Origin: Morella rubra
Lineage: Eukaryota; Streptophyta; Magnoliopsida; Fagales; Myricaceae
Assembly (NCBI GenBank): GCA_003952965.2
Contig: CM025854.1
Span: 4,571,931-4,635,930, forward strand
DNA: 64,000 nucleotides
Reading direction: 5' to 3'
Below, piece by piece: positions 12,302 through 22,600 of this stretch (position 1 is the stretch's first letter; each line of letters begins with the position of its first letter). A program made the translations under genes and the position numbers. The notes under the pieces are model-generated. The model was given only the letters and a program-made list of their open reading frames with translations. It was not told where the DNA came from and searched no databases.

Positions 12302-12832
12302 TCGCACTATGATTACTTCCACTTGCTTCTCCACAGAAGGATTATCCGCGGAAAGCAATCTTCTGTTTCTCTTGCCTTATATGTGTAGTTATAGGACTTA
12401 ATTGTAATTTTCGTTTCAGAAGAATAAAAACAATGAAAATGCAAATCTCTTTTAGGCAACTTCTGCTGAAAGACAGCAAAATACTGGTGCTTTTTAGAGG
12501 AATGGAAACATTCGTTTAGCTGCTTAAGCTTTGAGCCAACGATATTCTATGACCGATGAACATTTTGTTTATTCGGGTTTTTTCTTCCTCTGCAGTAGGC
12601 CTTGATTACCTCCGAATTTGACTTGGATAAGACCCGAAAGGCCCAAATGAGAAGGCAAGTTTGAGAACGACGTCGGTAGTCTCTCCTGTATACTTTGCAG
12701 AAAATGAACCGCAGATAGATAAAAATCAAAATGGCCCCACTAACATTTTTCTTTATTCCTTATATAACGAATTAGCTTGAAAGTTGAAACATCGAATTTT
12801 GCCTTGCCACTTTCGTCATGTGTACTGTCTCT
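12302..12832. other. Convergent intergenic region
   Basis: 3' flanks of the gene at 9437 and the NRT2.7-like gene. No further gene recognised. Confidence 0.6.
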
Positions 12833-14671
12833 TTATTCGAGCAGATGATAATCTTCATTGGCCTTGTTGGTATCAGGGGAAGGGCCGCAGAGCATGCCGC
12901 CCCACTGGGGGAAGTAGATGAGGGTGGTTGGTAGAGTACAGACGAGCATCATAAGGCCCATTACAGAGATGCTTGTTTGCTTTGAGAACTTACCGCCTGA
13001 AAACAACAAGAGCTGTGTCACCACTGCCCCCACTGTTCCTCCACTCCCCGTCATCCCTGATATGACTCCTAGTGACCTGCAAAACCGTATTTCATCTTCT
13101 CGAACTTAACACTTCTAAAACTCCAATGCGACAAAATGATTTTTTGAAACGCCCGAAATGATTAACACAGACCAAAGACCTTTAATCTCATCGAACTCAC
13201 ACAAACAAACAAAAGCAAACAGAATCGATGCTCGTGTCACCGTTGTATAGAGAAGGTGGGGCCTAGAGAACAATGACGCATGAACTGCCCTCGTCTTCTT
13301 GTTGACGCGTGGTCTAAATTTCACCAGAGCTATTAATTTTACTGTAGAATTTTCAATATCTTTAATAATGTTTAGTATCTTGCAAAACACACAGCCTCCT
13401 CTAAATTATCGGATCAAATGAATATGCTTTGGGTTCTTCAACTTCTGAAAATAATGATCGTTTAATTTCAGATCAGAGTTTTTGTTAGCCGTGCACACAA
13501 CAGGGATTTTTCCAATTACCATGCGTCGTTGTGGAAAACTCACCTGTTGGAAACGAAAGGAACCACACCAAACGTCAGCCCACTAGCGGCTTGTACGAAC
13601 ACGGAGAAACCGCACATCACAATTATGGAACCCCACAGCGAGTTGACTCGTCCGAGTAACATACACAGCAACCCAGCCAGTGTCTGCACCACCCAAAGCC
13701 CCCAGAGCCTCCCTCTCATTCCAAATCGCTTTCCCAGCTTGTCAGAAACAACCCCTCCTATGGGCCGCGAAAAGCAATTCGCCATTCCAAAGGTCGCCGC
13801 TATGGTCCCAGCCAGTTGAAGATTCACATCGAACCTGTCGTAGAAGTACTGCGCTATAATATTATCAGTTGTCAGCTCCACTCCGAAACTGGATGCGTAT
13901 GTTAGAGCCAATATCCACCCTCTGTAGTTCTTAAGCCCATTACAGAGAATTTTCCAGAAGTTCTCTTTTGGGGTCTTCTGGACACGTTTGTATTTTCCTG
14001 AAGGCAGGTCTTGGCCATAAACCAAGACCATTATTGCTGTCACTATTTGGAATATCGCCGGAACTATAAACACAAGACGCCAAGCAGTGGAAGATGGTAT
14101 GTTGAAGGACATGATGAGCGAGTATAGGAGCGGCATGACCAGCTGGGTGGCGCCTGGAGCCGACGTTAGCCCACCCGGCTGCGACTCCGTTGGCAAGCCC
14201 AACGACGCAACCAGAGAACATGGAGCTCATCCAGAACTGGTTCGCAACGAAATTCGCCAGCGAAAAGCCAACGAGGAAGCGAATGAGAATGAATGATTCC
14301 GGTGACGACACGAAAGACATGGCCAGGATGATAGGCGCGGTGAGGAGAGAGAGCGTGGCTGAGGCGACGCGAGGGCCCACGAGGTCGCACGTGGGCCCCA
14401 TGGCGAGGCGAGAGAAGATGGAGCCAACGAAGGACGCTATGCCGGCGTTGCCGATATCGTTGGCGGTGAGGTTGAGATCTTCGCGGATTATAGGGAGGAG
14501 AGGAGGGATAGAGAAGGTGGAGAAGAAACATGAGAAGAGAGAGAGCCATGCAAGGTGGAAGGCTCGCATGTGGGGTGGAGCTATAGAGAAAAGTCGGAAT
14601 TCGGTGGCTTTTTGATCTTCATCGACTGGTATAGAGAAGGAAGGTGCTAATTTTGTGGATTGAGCTTCCAT
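12833..14671 (-). CDS. NRT2.7: High-affinity nitrate transporter NRT2.7-like, with a one-base frameshift
   Basis: Exon 1 is 13544-14671, exon 2 is 12833-13076 (minus). Expected length is about 456 residues. It is a 12-helix major-facilitator nitrate/H+ symporter; NRT2.7 loads nitrate into seed vacuoles in Arabidopsis. Visible features: HMRAFHLAWLSLFSCFFSTF (helix 1), GSIFSRLAMGPTCDLVGPR (the loop 2-3 MFS motif), FILIRFLVGFSLANFVANQF, GVELTTDNIIAQYFYDRF, GKRFGMRGRLWGLWVVQ and GVISGMTGSGGTVGAV in exon 2. The reading frame shifts at position 14155, where one extra base (T on the plus strand) sits inside the AGWANVG signature. Upstream of it the frame reads GLANGVAAGWANVG then nonsense; downstream another frame continues with GATQLVMPLLYS. 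Apart from that base the two frames join exactly, and no splice site explains it. Either a recent null allele or a sequence error. Confidence 0.88.
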
Positions 14672-15667
14672 GGAAGCTTACAGCTTAGGAACCGGATGTA
14701 TCAGACAGTTCACAAATTGGATGTTCTAGCGGCTGATGGGCAATCGAACATAAATACAGTAGATCTATTTTGTCTTTTGGAATTAGCAAAGAGTATTTCC
14801 TGGAGAGGATTGAACGATGATTCGTAAATTATTACTTTTTTCCGAATAAAGTTATATTAGGTGTTACCTTCACCTGCTTACTTTCTCGACAAGAAGTATT
14901 AGTGAATGGTCAGTTCCAGAAAAAGAATGATCAGTTGATAAGGTGGTGTAACCTCGATATCCATTGGGTTAAGGACTCGACTAACTTCTAAGAAATCGAA
15001 TGATTTAATTTTTTCTTTCTTCTTCTTCTTCGAATTAGTTGATGAGGCAATAGCACAGTCCACTTATTTTTTTGTTTGCATATTCCTATATATACAGTTC
15101 AGAGTCTCCAAAACAATCGTTTATTATCTTTCCAGGATGTACTCTGTCCAGGTATAAAGGTTAGCTATGACGTGTCACGTGTTGGAGACAAAACCTCTAT
15201 GATGTATATAACTAATTGCTTCTTCTACTTTTTGTTAATGATGTCGGCAAACAGCCGCCATCGATGAAGTATTCCATTTTCATGCACGGAAGACAACCTC
15301 GTCAGTGGAATAGACTTGAGCGGTACACCATCAATCAAGATCCTTTACAGTCCACCAAAAGTTTGGTAACTAGTAATAATTCAATGTGGTCCAAGATACC
15401 ATTCGCATGTATCTTGGAAAAAGTGGGTTTCCTTGTAGCCAAATTGAAATTGTAAACGCCCGTATTGCAAATCATAGTGCTTTTAGTTCATTAGGAAAAA
15501 GTACTCTGAAATTGGTCAGACGAATTGCATCAAACTTGATGATACTTTAATTTAGATAAAGAGAAATCTAAAGTATAACATTAACACCCAAAGCTCCTTT
15601 GAAAAAGATAATTTAGGCAACTCTCTTCTTTTTCTCGTCAAACAAGTTTAACTATAACTCTCCCGTT
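14672..15667. other. Divergent intergenic region NRT2.7 / PPR
   Basis: Upstream sequence of both flanking genes. Small plus-strand frames at 15076-15455 show no recognisable domain. No RNA gene or repeat identified. Confidence 0.5.
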
Positions 15668-17209
15668 ATGAGAAGTCCCGTTCAAAGCTTATTTGCTATT
15701 AACCCAGGAAAAAGTTTTCAGGCATATGTAGAATCATGTAGCTCTCTTTTGAAAAACCTCACCAACCAAAGCTTGGTCACCCAAGGAAGTGTTATTCATG
15801 GGCAATTGATCAAGACGGGTGTTTCGTCTGAGAGATATATTGCCATAAAACTGCTAACGATGTACCTTAACTGCAGAAGATCTCACGAAGCAGGTGAGAT
15901 TGTAAAGGACTTCAATGGGTTTGACCTCGTCGTGCATAATTGCTTGATTAGTGCTAACATTAGGTGGGGAAATGTCGAGGGTGCTCGCCGGTTGTTTGAA
16001 CAAATGCCTGATAGAAACGAAGTCTCATGGACGGCACTGATATCGGGTTTCATGAAATGTAAAAGAATGGAAGAGTCGATGTGGTACTTCGAGAGGAATC
16101 CATTTCAGAATGTGGTTTCTTGGACTGCGGCAATTAGTGGTTTTGTGCGTAATGGGTGCAATATTGAAGCTCTGAAGCTTTTCCTGAAGCTGCTGGAAGC
16201 TGGGGTCAAGCCTAATGGCGTAACATTTACTTCTGTTATCAGAGCTTGTACAGGATCAGGTGAATTTGATTTAGGGGTGAGTGTGTTGGGGTTGATTATT
16301 AAAGATGGATTCGAACATAATTTATCAGTTTTCAATTCTGTAATTACATTAAGCTTGAAAATGGGTGAATTTGCTTTGGCTAGGAGAGTGTTTGATCGGA
16401 TGGTGGAACGAGATGTTGTTTCTTGGACTGCGATCCTAGATATGTACTTTGAGATGGGGGACTTGGCAGAAGCACGTCAAGTCTTTAATGAAATGCCAGA
16501 AAGAAATGAGGTTTCTTGGAGTTTAATGATCTCAAGGTACAGTCAGACTGGTTATCCTGAAGAAGCTTTGAAACTCTTCTGTCAGATGGTTGAACAAGGG
16601 TTTGATGCAAATACCTCCTGTTTCTCTAGTGTTCTCAATGCCTTGGCAAGTCTCAAGGCTTTTCGAGCAGGGATGAACATCCATGCACATATTGTCAAAA
16701 TTGGGTGTGAGGAAGATGTCTTCATCAGTGCTTCTCTAACCGATTTCTATTGTAAATGCGGAAAAACAAAAGACGGGCGTTTGCTGTTTGACTCAAATTT
16801 AGAGAAGAACGTTGTCTCGTGGAATTCTATGATCGCAGGGTATTGTCTGAAAGGACAGATGGAAGAAGCCAAGGTATTGTTTGATAACATGCCTATGCGA
16901 AATAACATCTCCTGGAACATTATGATTGCTGGTTATGCAGAAAACAGACAATTTGATAAGGTGTTTGAAGCACTGCATGACATGCTTTTGTCAGGGGAAA
17001 TCCCAAGTAAGTCCACCTTCTCTAGTGTGCTCTGCGCTTGTGCGAGCATAGCCTCATTGGACAAAGGCAAGAACCTCCATGGGAAAATCATCAAACTTGG
17101 AGTTCAATATGATAGTTTTGTGGGTACTTCTCTGATTGATATGTATGCAAAGTCTGGGGATATTGAAAGCTCCAAGCGGGTCTTTGGTAGAATGACTGAG
17201 AAAAATTAA
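15668..17209 (+). CDS. PLS-class pentatricopeptide repeat protein, truncated at the C-terminus
   Basis: Intronless frame of 513 residues. It is an almost continuous array of about 31-36-residue PPR motifs of P, L and S types, with repeated signatures such as NEVSWTALISGFMK, DVVSWTAILDMYFEMG, NVVSWNSMIAGYCLKG, NISWNIMIAGYAENRQ and FVGTSLIDMYAKSG. Such proteins bind organellar RNA one base per repeat, and PLS members normally end in E/E+ (sometimes DYW) domains used in C-to-U editing. Here the frame stops inside a repeat (RMTEKN, stop at 17207-17209). The DNA just downstream still encodes the next motifs, broken by more stops. The intact part could make a shortened protein lacking its E domain, but a recently inactivated gene is at least as likely. 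An in-frame start upstream of 15668 was not found. Confidence 0.85.
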   Translation: MRSPVQSLFAINPGKSFQAYVESCSSLLKNLTNQSLVTQGSVIHGQLIKTGVSSERYIAIKLLTMYLNCRRSHEAGEIVKDFNGFDLVVHNCLISANIRWGNVEGARRLFEQMPDRNEVSWTALISGFMKCKRMEESMWYFERNPFQNVVSWTAAISGFVRNGCNIEALKLFLKLLEAGVKPNGVTFTSVIRACTGSGEFDLGVSVLGLIIKDGFEHNLSVFNSVITLSLKMGEFALARRVFDRMVERDVVSWTAILDMYFEMGDLAEARQVFNEMPERNEVSWSLMISRYSQTGYPEEALKLFCQMVEQGFDANTSCFSSVLNALASLKAFRAGMNIHAHIVKIGCEEDVFISASLTDFYCKCGKTKDGRLLFDSNLEKNVVSWNSMIAGYCLKGQMEEAKVLFDNMPMRNNISWNIMIAGYAENRQFDKVFEALHDMLLSGEIPSKSTFSSVLCACASIASLDKGKNLHGKIIKLGVQYDSFVGTSLIDMYAKSGDIESSKRVFGRMTEKN

Positions 17210-17790
17210 TTCTCTTGGACGGTTATGATCTAAGGGCTTGCAGAAGACGGTTTTGCCAAGGAATCTATAAATTTGTTCGAGGAAATGGAAAGAGTTTCAC
17301 CAGTTGCTTCCAACTAGCTCATGCTTTCTTCAATTCTTTTTGCTTGTTCTCACTCTGGTTTAATTGATGAAGGACTCGGGTACTTCAATTCAGAGGAGAC
17401 AGTTTATGTTGTAAAGTACTTCAATTCAGAGAGAGAGTTTATGTTGTAAAGCCAAAGGGAAGAAATACACTACAAGTGCATGTGGCTATGCTGTCCCGAT
17501 CAGGTCGCCTGTCTGAAGCCGAAGAATTTATCAACTCAATGCCATTTCGGGCTGAAATTAATGCATGGCAGCTCTATTGAGTGGCTGTACTGTACATAGA
17601 AATGAGCAGATAGCAGAAAGGACGGACAGCTAGGAAGCTCTGGGAATTAGCAGAGAACAACTCTGCAGGTTAAATGAAAACTTCCACTTAGAAAAAGAAA
17701 TGAAAACTTGCACGGAAAAGATTAAATTGTTTCCGCAAACGAGGCAGGGCATTTTCACTTTGTCCTCGATGTTTCTGATCAGGTAAATTC
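17210..17790 (+). pseudogene. Decayed 3' end of the PPR gene
   Basis: In the same frame the sequence continues as FSWTVMI, stop (17231-17233), GLAEDGFAKESINLFEEMER, stop (17315-17317), then SSILFACSHSGLIDEGLGYF. Frame is lost around a 36-bp duplication. A later frame reads AMLSRSGRLSEAEEFINSMPF, typical of the last PPR and E motif. Remnants near 17750 read HFVLDVSD. These are plain leftovers of the C-terminal PPR and E region, so the gene has lost its effector end through several independent lesions. Confidence 0.75.
17381..17452 (+). repeat. 36-bp tandem duplication in the PPR remnant
   Basis: Two near-identical units (17381-17416 and 17417-17452) beginning TACTTCAATTCAGAG and ending TTATGTTGTAAAG. 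The duplication lies inside the broken part of the PPR gene and contributes an in-frame TAA. Confidence 0.8.
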
Positions 17791-17922
17791 AAATCGAGAT
17801 CTAGCAGAAGCCGCTAATTTCTATCGGTGGACCGGAAATTGAGCTGGTGTGTTGATCAGATGAGAATAGTTCAAACAAGTAAAACTTTACACCTATCACA
17901 AAACGATTAAAAGGAGAAACTT

Positions 17923-18357
17923 TCAAAACTCGATATCCTTCGAATCTGGCGTCGATTTGGGGTATCCAATATACTCCAATTTCACGCCGAGAGTGGCAGA
18001 AACTGCCCTAAACTTGAGCCTCAATCCCTCCATCAGTTGTTGAACGCTCTCGTTCTCTGGGTCCGAAACGGGGTATTTCTCCACTAACTCTTCCATCTGC
18101 TTGATCATCTTCTGCACCCGTTCCGAGAATCGAGTCCGGTCGACCAGGATAGCCGAGTTCCAAACGTCGACGCAACCGCTAGAAGCCCAGCTCCTCTCCG
18201 GTCTCGACCCCACCTTCAAGCCCACTTGCACCCTAACCAGCGACTAAACCCTGATCCACTGGAGAACCCTTCCTTGAATCATTTGATCCAGCCGAGATTC
18301 AAACTTGAGGTTGTTGAACGCTCTCGATCTCCAAAGCTTGATGTTCCGAGAATCCAT
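17923..18357 (-). pseudogene. Small unrecognised gene with an in-frame stop
   Basis: From ATG 18355-18357 the minus strand reads MDSRNIKLWRSRAFNNLKFE and on to VLQWIRV, then TAG (about 18244-18246). The same frame then stays open to 17923 for another 107 codons, including GLKVGSRPERSWASSGCVDV, RTRFSERVQKMIKQMEELVE and LRLKFRAVSATLGVKLEYIG. The stop-free part is soluble and helical with heptad-like spacing (coiled-coil tendency). I do not recognise the family. No intron of credible length removes the TAG. It may be a pseudogene, a short peptide followed by a relic, or a sequence error. The 5' side is divergent from the HFM1 promoter. Confidence 0.4.
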
Positions 18358-18774
18358 CCGAGTTCCAGACGATAGAAGAGAGACAGAGAGTGACAAGTGG
18401 ATTTCTTCCAGATTCAGGGATGAGTCAAAGATGTCGCGATGAGAGAGACAGAGAGTGACAGAGGCGCGGCCAAAGGGTTTAGAAACCAGCTCTGTTTGGC
18501 TAAAATTTTAGACCAGGCCCCAGCCGTTGTGCTTTTGTTTTCCATTTCTTTTCGAAGGTGGAAAAAGTTTTAATAGCACGTGTTTTGGACTGATATGGCC
18601 ATGAATGCAAATAATTGAACTCAATGGTACGCTCCATACTTCCACAGAAGTTCAAGGGTTCTGAAGCAAATTCGATTTTCTTCTACTCGGGCCCCACTAC
18701 ACCACCTGTCCTATCTCGTAGCAAACGGCTTACTCTCAGTTCGTCATGCAAGACCGCTCCAGTTCGCGCGCGCC

Positions 18775-18782
18775 TATATAAG
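18775..18782 (+). promoter_or_regulatory. TATA box, probably of HFM1/MER3
   Basis: TATATAAG in a locally GC-rich context, followed about 30-60 bases later by a CT-rich leader (CCCTCTCCG, CTCTCTCTCCC). The next plus-strand coding exon begins at 19679. A likely leader exon ends at CTCTCCCAG (18861) before GT, and an acceptor TTTCTCTCAG ends at 19661, which would make a roughly 800-base intron in the 5' UTR. The assignment to HFM1 is inference. Confidence 0.5.
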
Positions 18783-19678
18783 CGGCTCCGTTACATTCCC
18801 TCTCCGTTTCATTTCTTTGCGAAATCCTCTCTGCTGCGAGCCAGCAGCTCTTGCTCTCCCAGGTTTCTCTTCTCTCTCCCTCTCGATCTCGAGCGAGCAC
18901 CTTCAATCACGAATGCAGACCTTGTTCTATTTAACTGTTTTCGAGTAGAAGAGTCGGAAATTTCAATTTGAAGATTTTCTTTTGTTTTGAGAAGTTCGGC
19001 TCGCATTGGCTTCCTATTGCTGCAATTTGTCCACTGCGGATCCTAGATTTGAGAATTCGTGAATTCTTCCTGTAGAACTTGGATGATTTCGTAGTTGCGT
19101 AAAGAAGAAGGTTTCTCAAACTGTCAAACAAACTCATCTACTTTTGAAAAATTTGCAACGAATTCGATCGTATTATTGAATGAATTCGAGTGTTGAAGAG
19201 GACTAAGGAGGTTTCCACAAGAAGACTCAACGAATTTTGAAGCTCTGTGACAAAATTCGACCGTTGGATAAGATCTCTATCTCTGATTTTTGGTGTAATT
19301 TTCGGACCATAGCTTAAATGATATGTCGCATAGACGATGCGAACTGGCTGTCGCAAATAATTTGTAGTTTAGCTGGCTGCAGTTATCAGTCACGGTTCAA
19401 GATGTGTTGTTTAGATGATGAAGGGAGGCTGCTGTTTTTGAATCATCGGATAACAACACAAAGAATGGGCTGCCGTTTTTCACTACTAGTCTAAATGATC
19501 AAAACTGCATGCTTAAAGATTATGTTCGTCCTCGTAATATTCAAATAGTTTCATTGTGGTTCATGGTGACAGCGGAAGATAATTACTTTGTAATCTCTTT
19601 ACTTATTGGTCCACAGCTACATCAAGTAATCACTACTTTCTTCGGTTTTTGTTTCTCTCAGCCTGTAAAGAGACGAGA

Positions 19679-22600
19679 ATGATCATGGACTCATATACAC
19701 TGAAGTCCGTGCTAGATTTGCCCGCACATTTTCGCTCAGCTTTTAGTTTCAGGTGCATAATGATTTGTCTGAAGTTAAATATGTAAATGTGTAGGGTCAC
19801 TATTCATCCAGCTTGTATTTTTTCAGCTTCTGTGTTGTGTATAAATCACCAACCATTAGTCATCAACAGGCCGAAACAATAGCAAGAATCTCGGCCTTTT
19901 CATTAGTAAATGCTATGCATGATTGCTTAGAAAAAAAATAATTATATGCACGATTGTATATCTCCAGCATATCTCAGAAGATTCTCTCTGTCTCTCTTCT
20001 TGTGTATATAGACATGTGAGTGTTTTAACAAACTATTTCAGAGGTAGAGTAATCTCAAATGGTTGCTTTCACTGTCGTTATAACATAATTACTTCCCTGC
20101 AGTTCACAGTTGGAATATAAACTAGTTACTGTAGTTTGACTCTCAAACATGCAGGTACTTTAATTCGCTGCAGAGTGAATGCTTTCCTGTGTGTTTTCAC
20201 TCCGACACAAACATGGTTATTTCAGCACCAACAGGAAGTGGTAAAACAGTGCTTTTCGAGCTTTGCATTTTGCGGCTTTTTTCAAGGTTCATATCTGAAG
20301 AGGGGAGGTTCATCCATTCAAAGGGAACCCTCAAGACAGTAAGTCCCCAGGACATGGGTACCATACTAGACATTTATCTCAGAACTTTAGTGGATACAGG
20401 ACAGCGTAATTTTTTCAATTTGGACTTTGAAGAAGATTGTAAACACCTTTAGTAAATATCCTTTCTATCTCTCTGCATGTTCTCACTATGATTTGGGTAC
20501 CGATACTGCACTAGTAATCTGATGAGTGCAATCGAAAAGACAAATCTACTGACAGAGGGCATGTGATTAAGATTTTGAAGTTTGTATGTATCTCCACTCA
20601 GTTATAATTGTCTACTTCATTTGTCTTATTTTCATTTGCTATGAAGATCTACATAGCTCCATCTAAGGCCTTAGTTCAAGAGAAGGTCCGTGGTTGGAAT
20701 GAGAAATTTGTGCCGCTGGGGATAAATTGCCTGGAGTTGACAGGTGATAATGACTTTTACAACATAAGGAATATACAGGAAGCTGATATCATTCTAACCA
20801 CTCCTGAGGTGAGTATGTTATCCATTTGCATGTACATACAAATACTAATGCATACAGAAAGCTTACATCACAAGCATTCCCTTGAGCCAATAGATTTCTA
20901 TTTTGATTTATAATCTGCTGATACTACAGGAGGATGACTATATGAATTTCTTTTTGCTTTTGAATAGAAATTTGATGCCGTAACTCGCTATCGCATAAAA
21001 GATGGTGGCTTGAGCTTTTTTGGGGATATAGCACTTCTACTTATTGATGAAGTTCACCTGTTGAATGATCCACGTGGAGCAACATTGGAGGCAATTGTTA
21101 GTAGAATAAAAATGCTTGCTCGTAACCCTGAGTTGAGATCAAGTTCTCTTGCTCATGTCCGATTCCTTGCTGTGTCTGCCACAATTCCAAATATTGAGGA
21201 TCTTGGTAAATTCTACAGTCGATATTGACATTTCCTAAGAGTCAAACATGTTACTATCTTGAACAACTACGAGTTCATAAGCATTTAACAATTTAAACAC
21301 TGGATATAATCTACTGCAGCTGAATGGCTTCAGGTTCCTGCCCAAGGCATAAAAAGGTACCTCAGCTATAAGTGATGAACTTTTGCTTTACTGCCACCTT
21401 GCAGTTTCTCTCAATTAGTTTTCCATGTTTTTACAGGTTTGGGGAAGAGATGAGGCCTGTAAAGTTGACTACTAAAGTTTTTGGTATGTCATTCTAACTT
21501 CATATCCTCAATAAGTTACTTTTTTGGGCCATACAGTTTTTGACCCAGTTATTTACAAGTATTTTCCAAACATCACTTTGTGTAGTGCGCAATCCATGGC
21601 TATCAGATTGTTATCAATGAGGGTGCCAAGCATGACTTGTTACTCACAAAAGTTTTCTTTTTTTGACATGGTTTCACTACTATCTTTCTTTCAGGCTATA
21701 CACCAGCCAAAAATGACTTTCTATTTGAAAAGGTAAGTGTTCTGTTGACTGAAGTTATTAATCACATTCCAAAGTGACTTTTTTATTCTGTTCTAGGATC
21801 TTTCTTGACTCGGGAAGATGAAATTTCAAAGTCATAATTTGAACCACTTCTTTCTTTCTGATGTTTGTATTTGTTCCTTTACTCAGCGCCTTCAAAACTA
21901 TATTTTTGGTAAGCAGAAACATTGCATCAACTTTCTGATAGTGAATTCCTTAAATTTATCCCTGTATTGTTTTCTGATTGTGGCACTAATATGACAAAGA
22001 ACCATGACATGGTAAAGACAGTTATAATTGATTTGCAGATATTCTCATGCACCATTCAAGGGGGAAATCGGCTCTGGTGTTTTGTTCAACTAGAAAAGGA
22101 GCACAAGAAGCAGCACAACGCCTTTCTCAAACAGTAATGAGCTTTGGTCATTCAAATCCATTCATTAAAAGCAAAGAGCAGCTGGAAAGACTAAGGGAAG
22201 CATCGCTATCATGCAGTGACAAACAATTGCAATCTTATATCATTTATGGCGGTATAGAGCAAACTCATTCTCATATAGAAGATTATTAGGCCTGGAATTG
22301 TTTCGATGTTGTTGTTCTCGAGTTGTTCATAAGTACACTCCACAATTAAATAAATTCTTATGTTTGCAGTTGGTTATCACAATGGTGGGCTTAGCCTGAA
22401 GGATCGGAATCTCATTGAAGGCCTTTTTCTTAAGGGAGATGTCCAAATTCTGTGCACAACAAATACTCTTGCCCATGGGATCAACCTACCAGCACATACA
22501 GTAGTGATAAAATCAACGCAGCATTTGTATGTTGAACTATCTAGTCAATTAATCTTCATAGAAAATTCCTTATACATCCTTCATGTTTAATGTGTCAAAA

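Noticed and set aside
14190..14615. 141-residue plus-strand frame
   Set aside because: Antisense shadow of NRT2.7 exon 1 in a GC-rich stretch; no domain, and the minus strand is clearly coding.
4874..14671. SIRB and NRT2.7 as a functional nitrate-assimilation cluster
   Set aside because: Only two genes, separated by unrelated genes. NRT2.7 has its own conserved neighbours, so proximity is probably chance.
15076..15455. Two short overlapping plus-strand frames upstream of the PPR gene
   Set aside because: No domain, no conserved splice link to the PPR frame; treated as intergenic.
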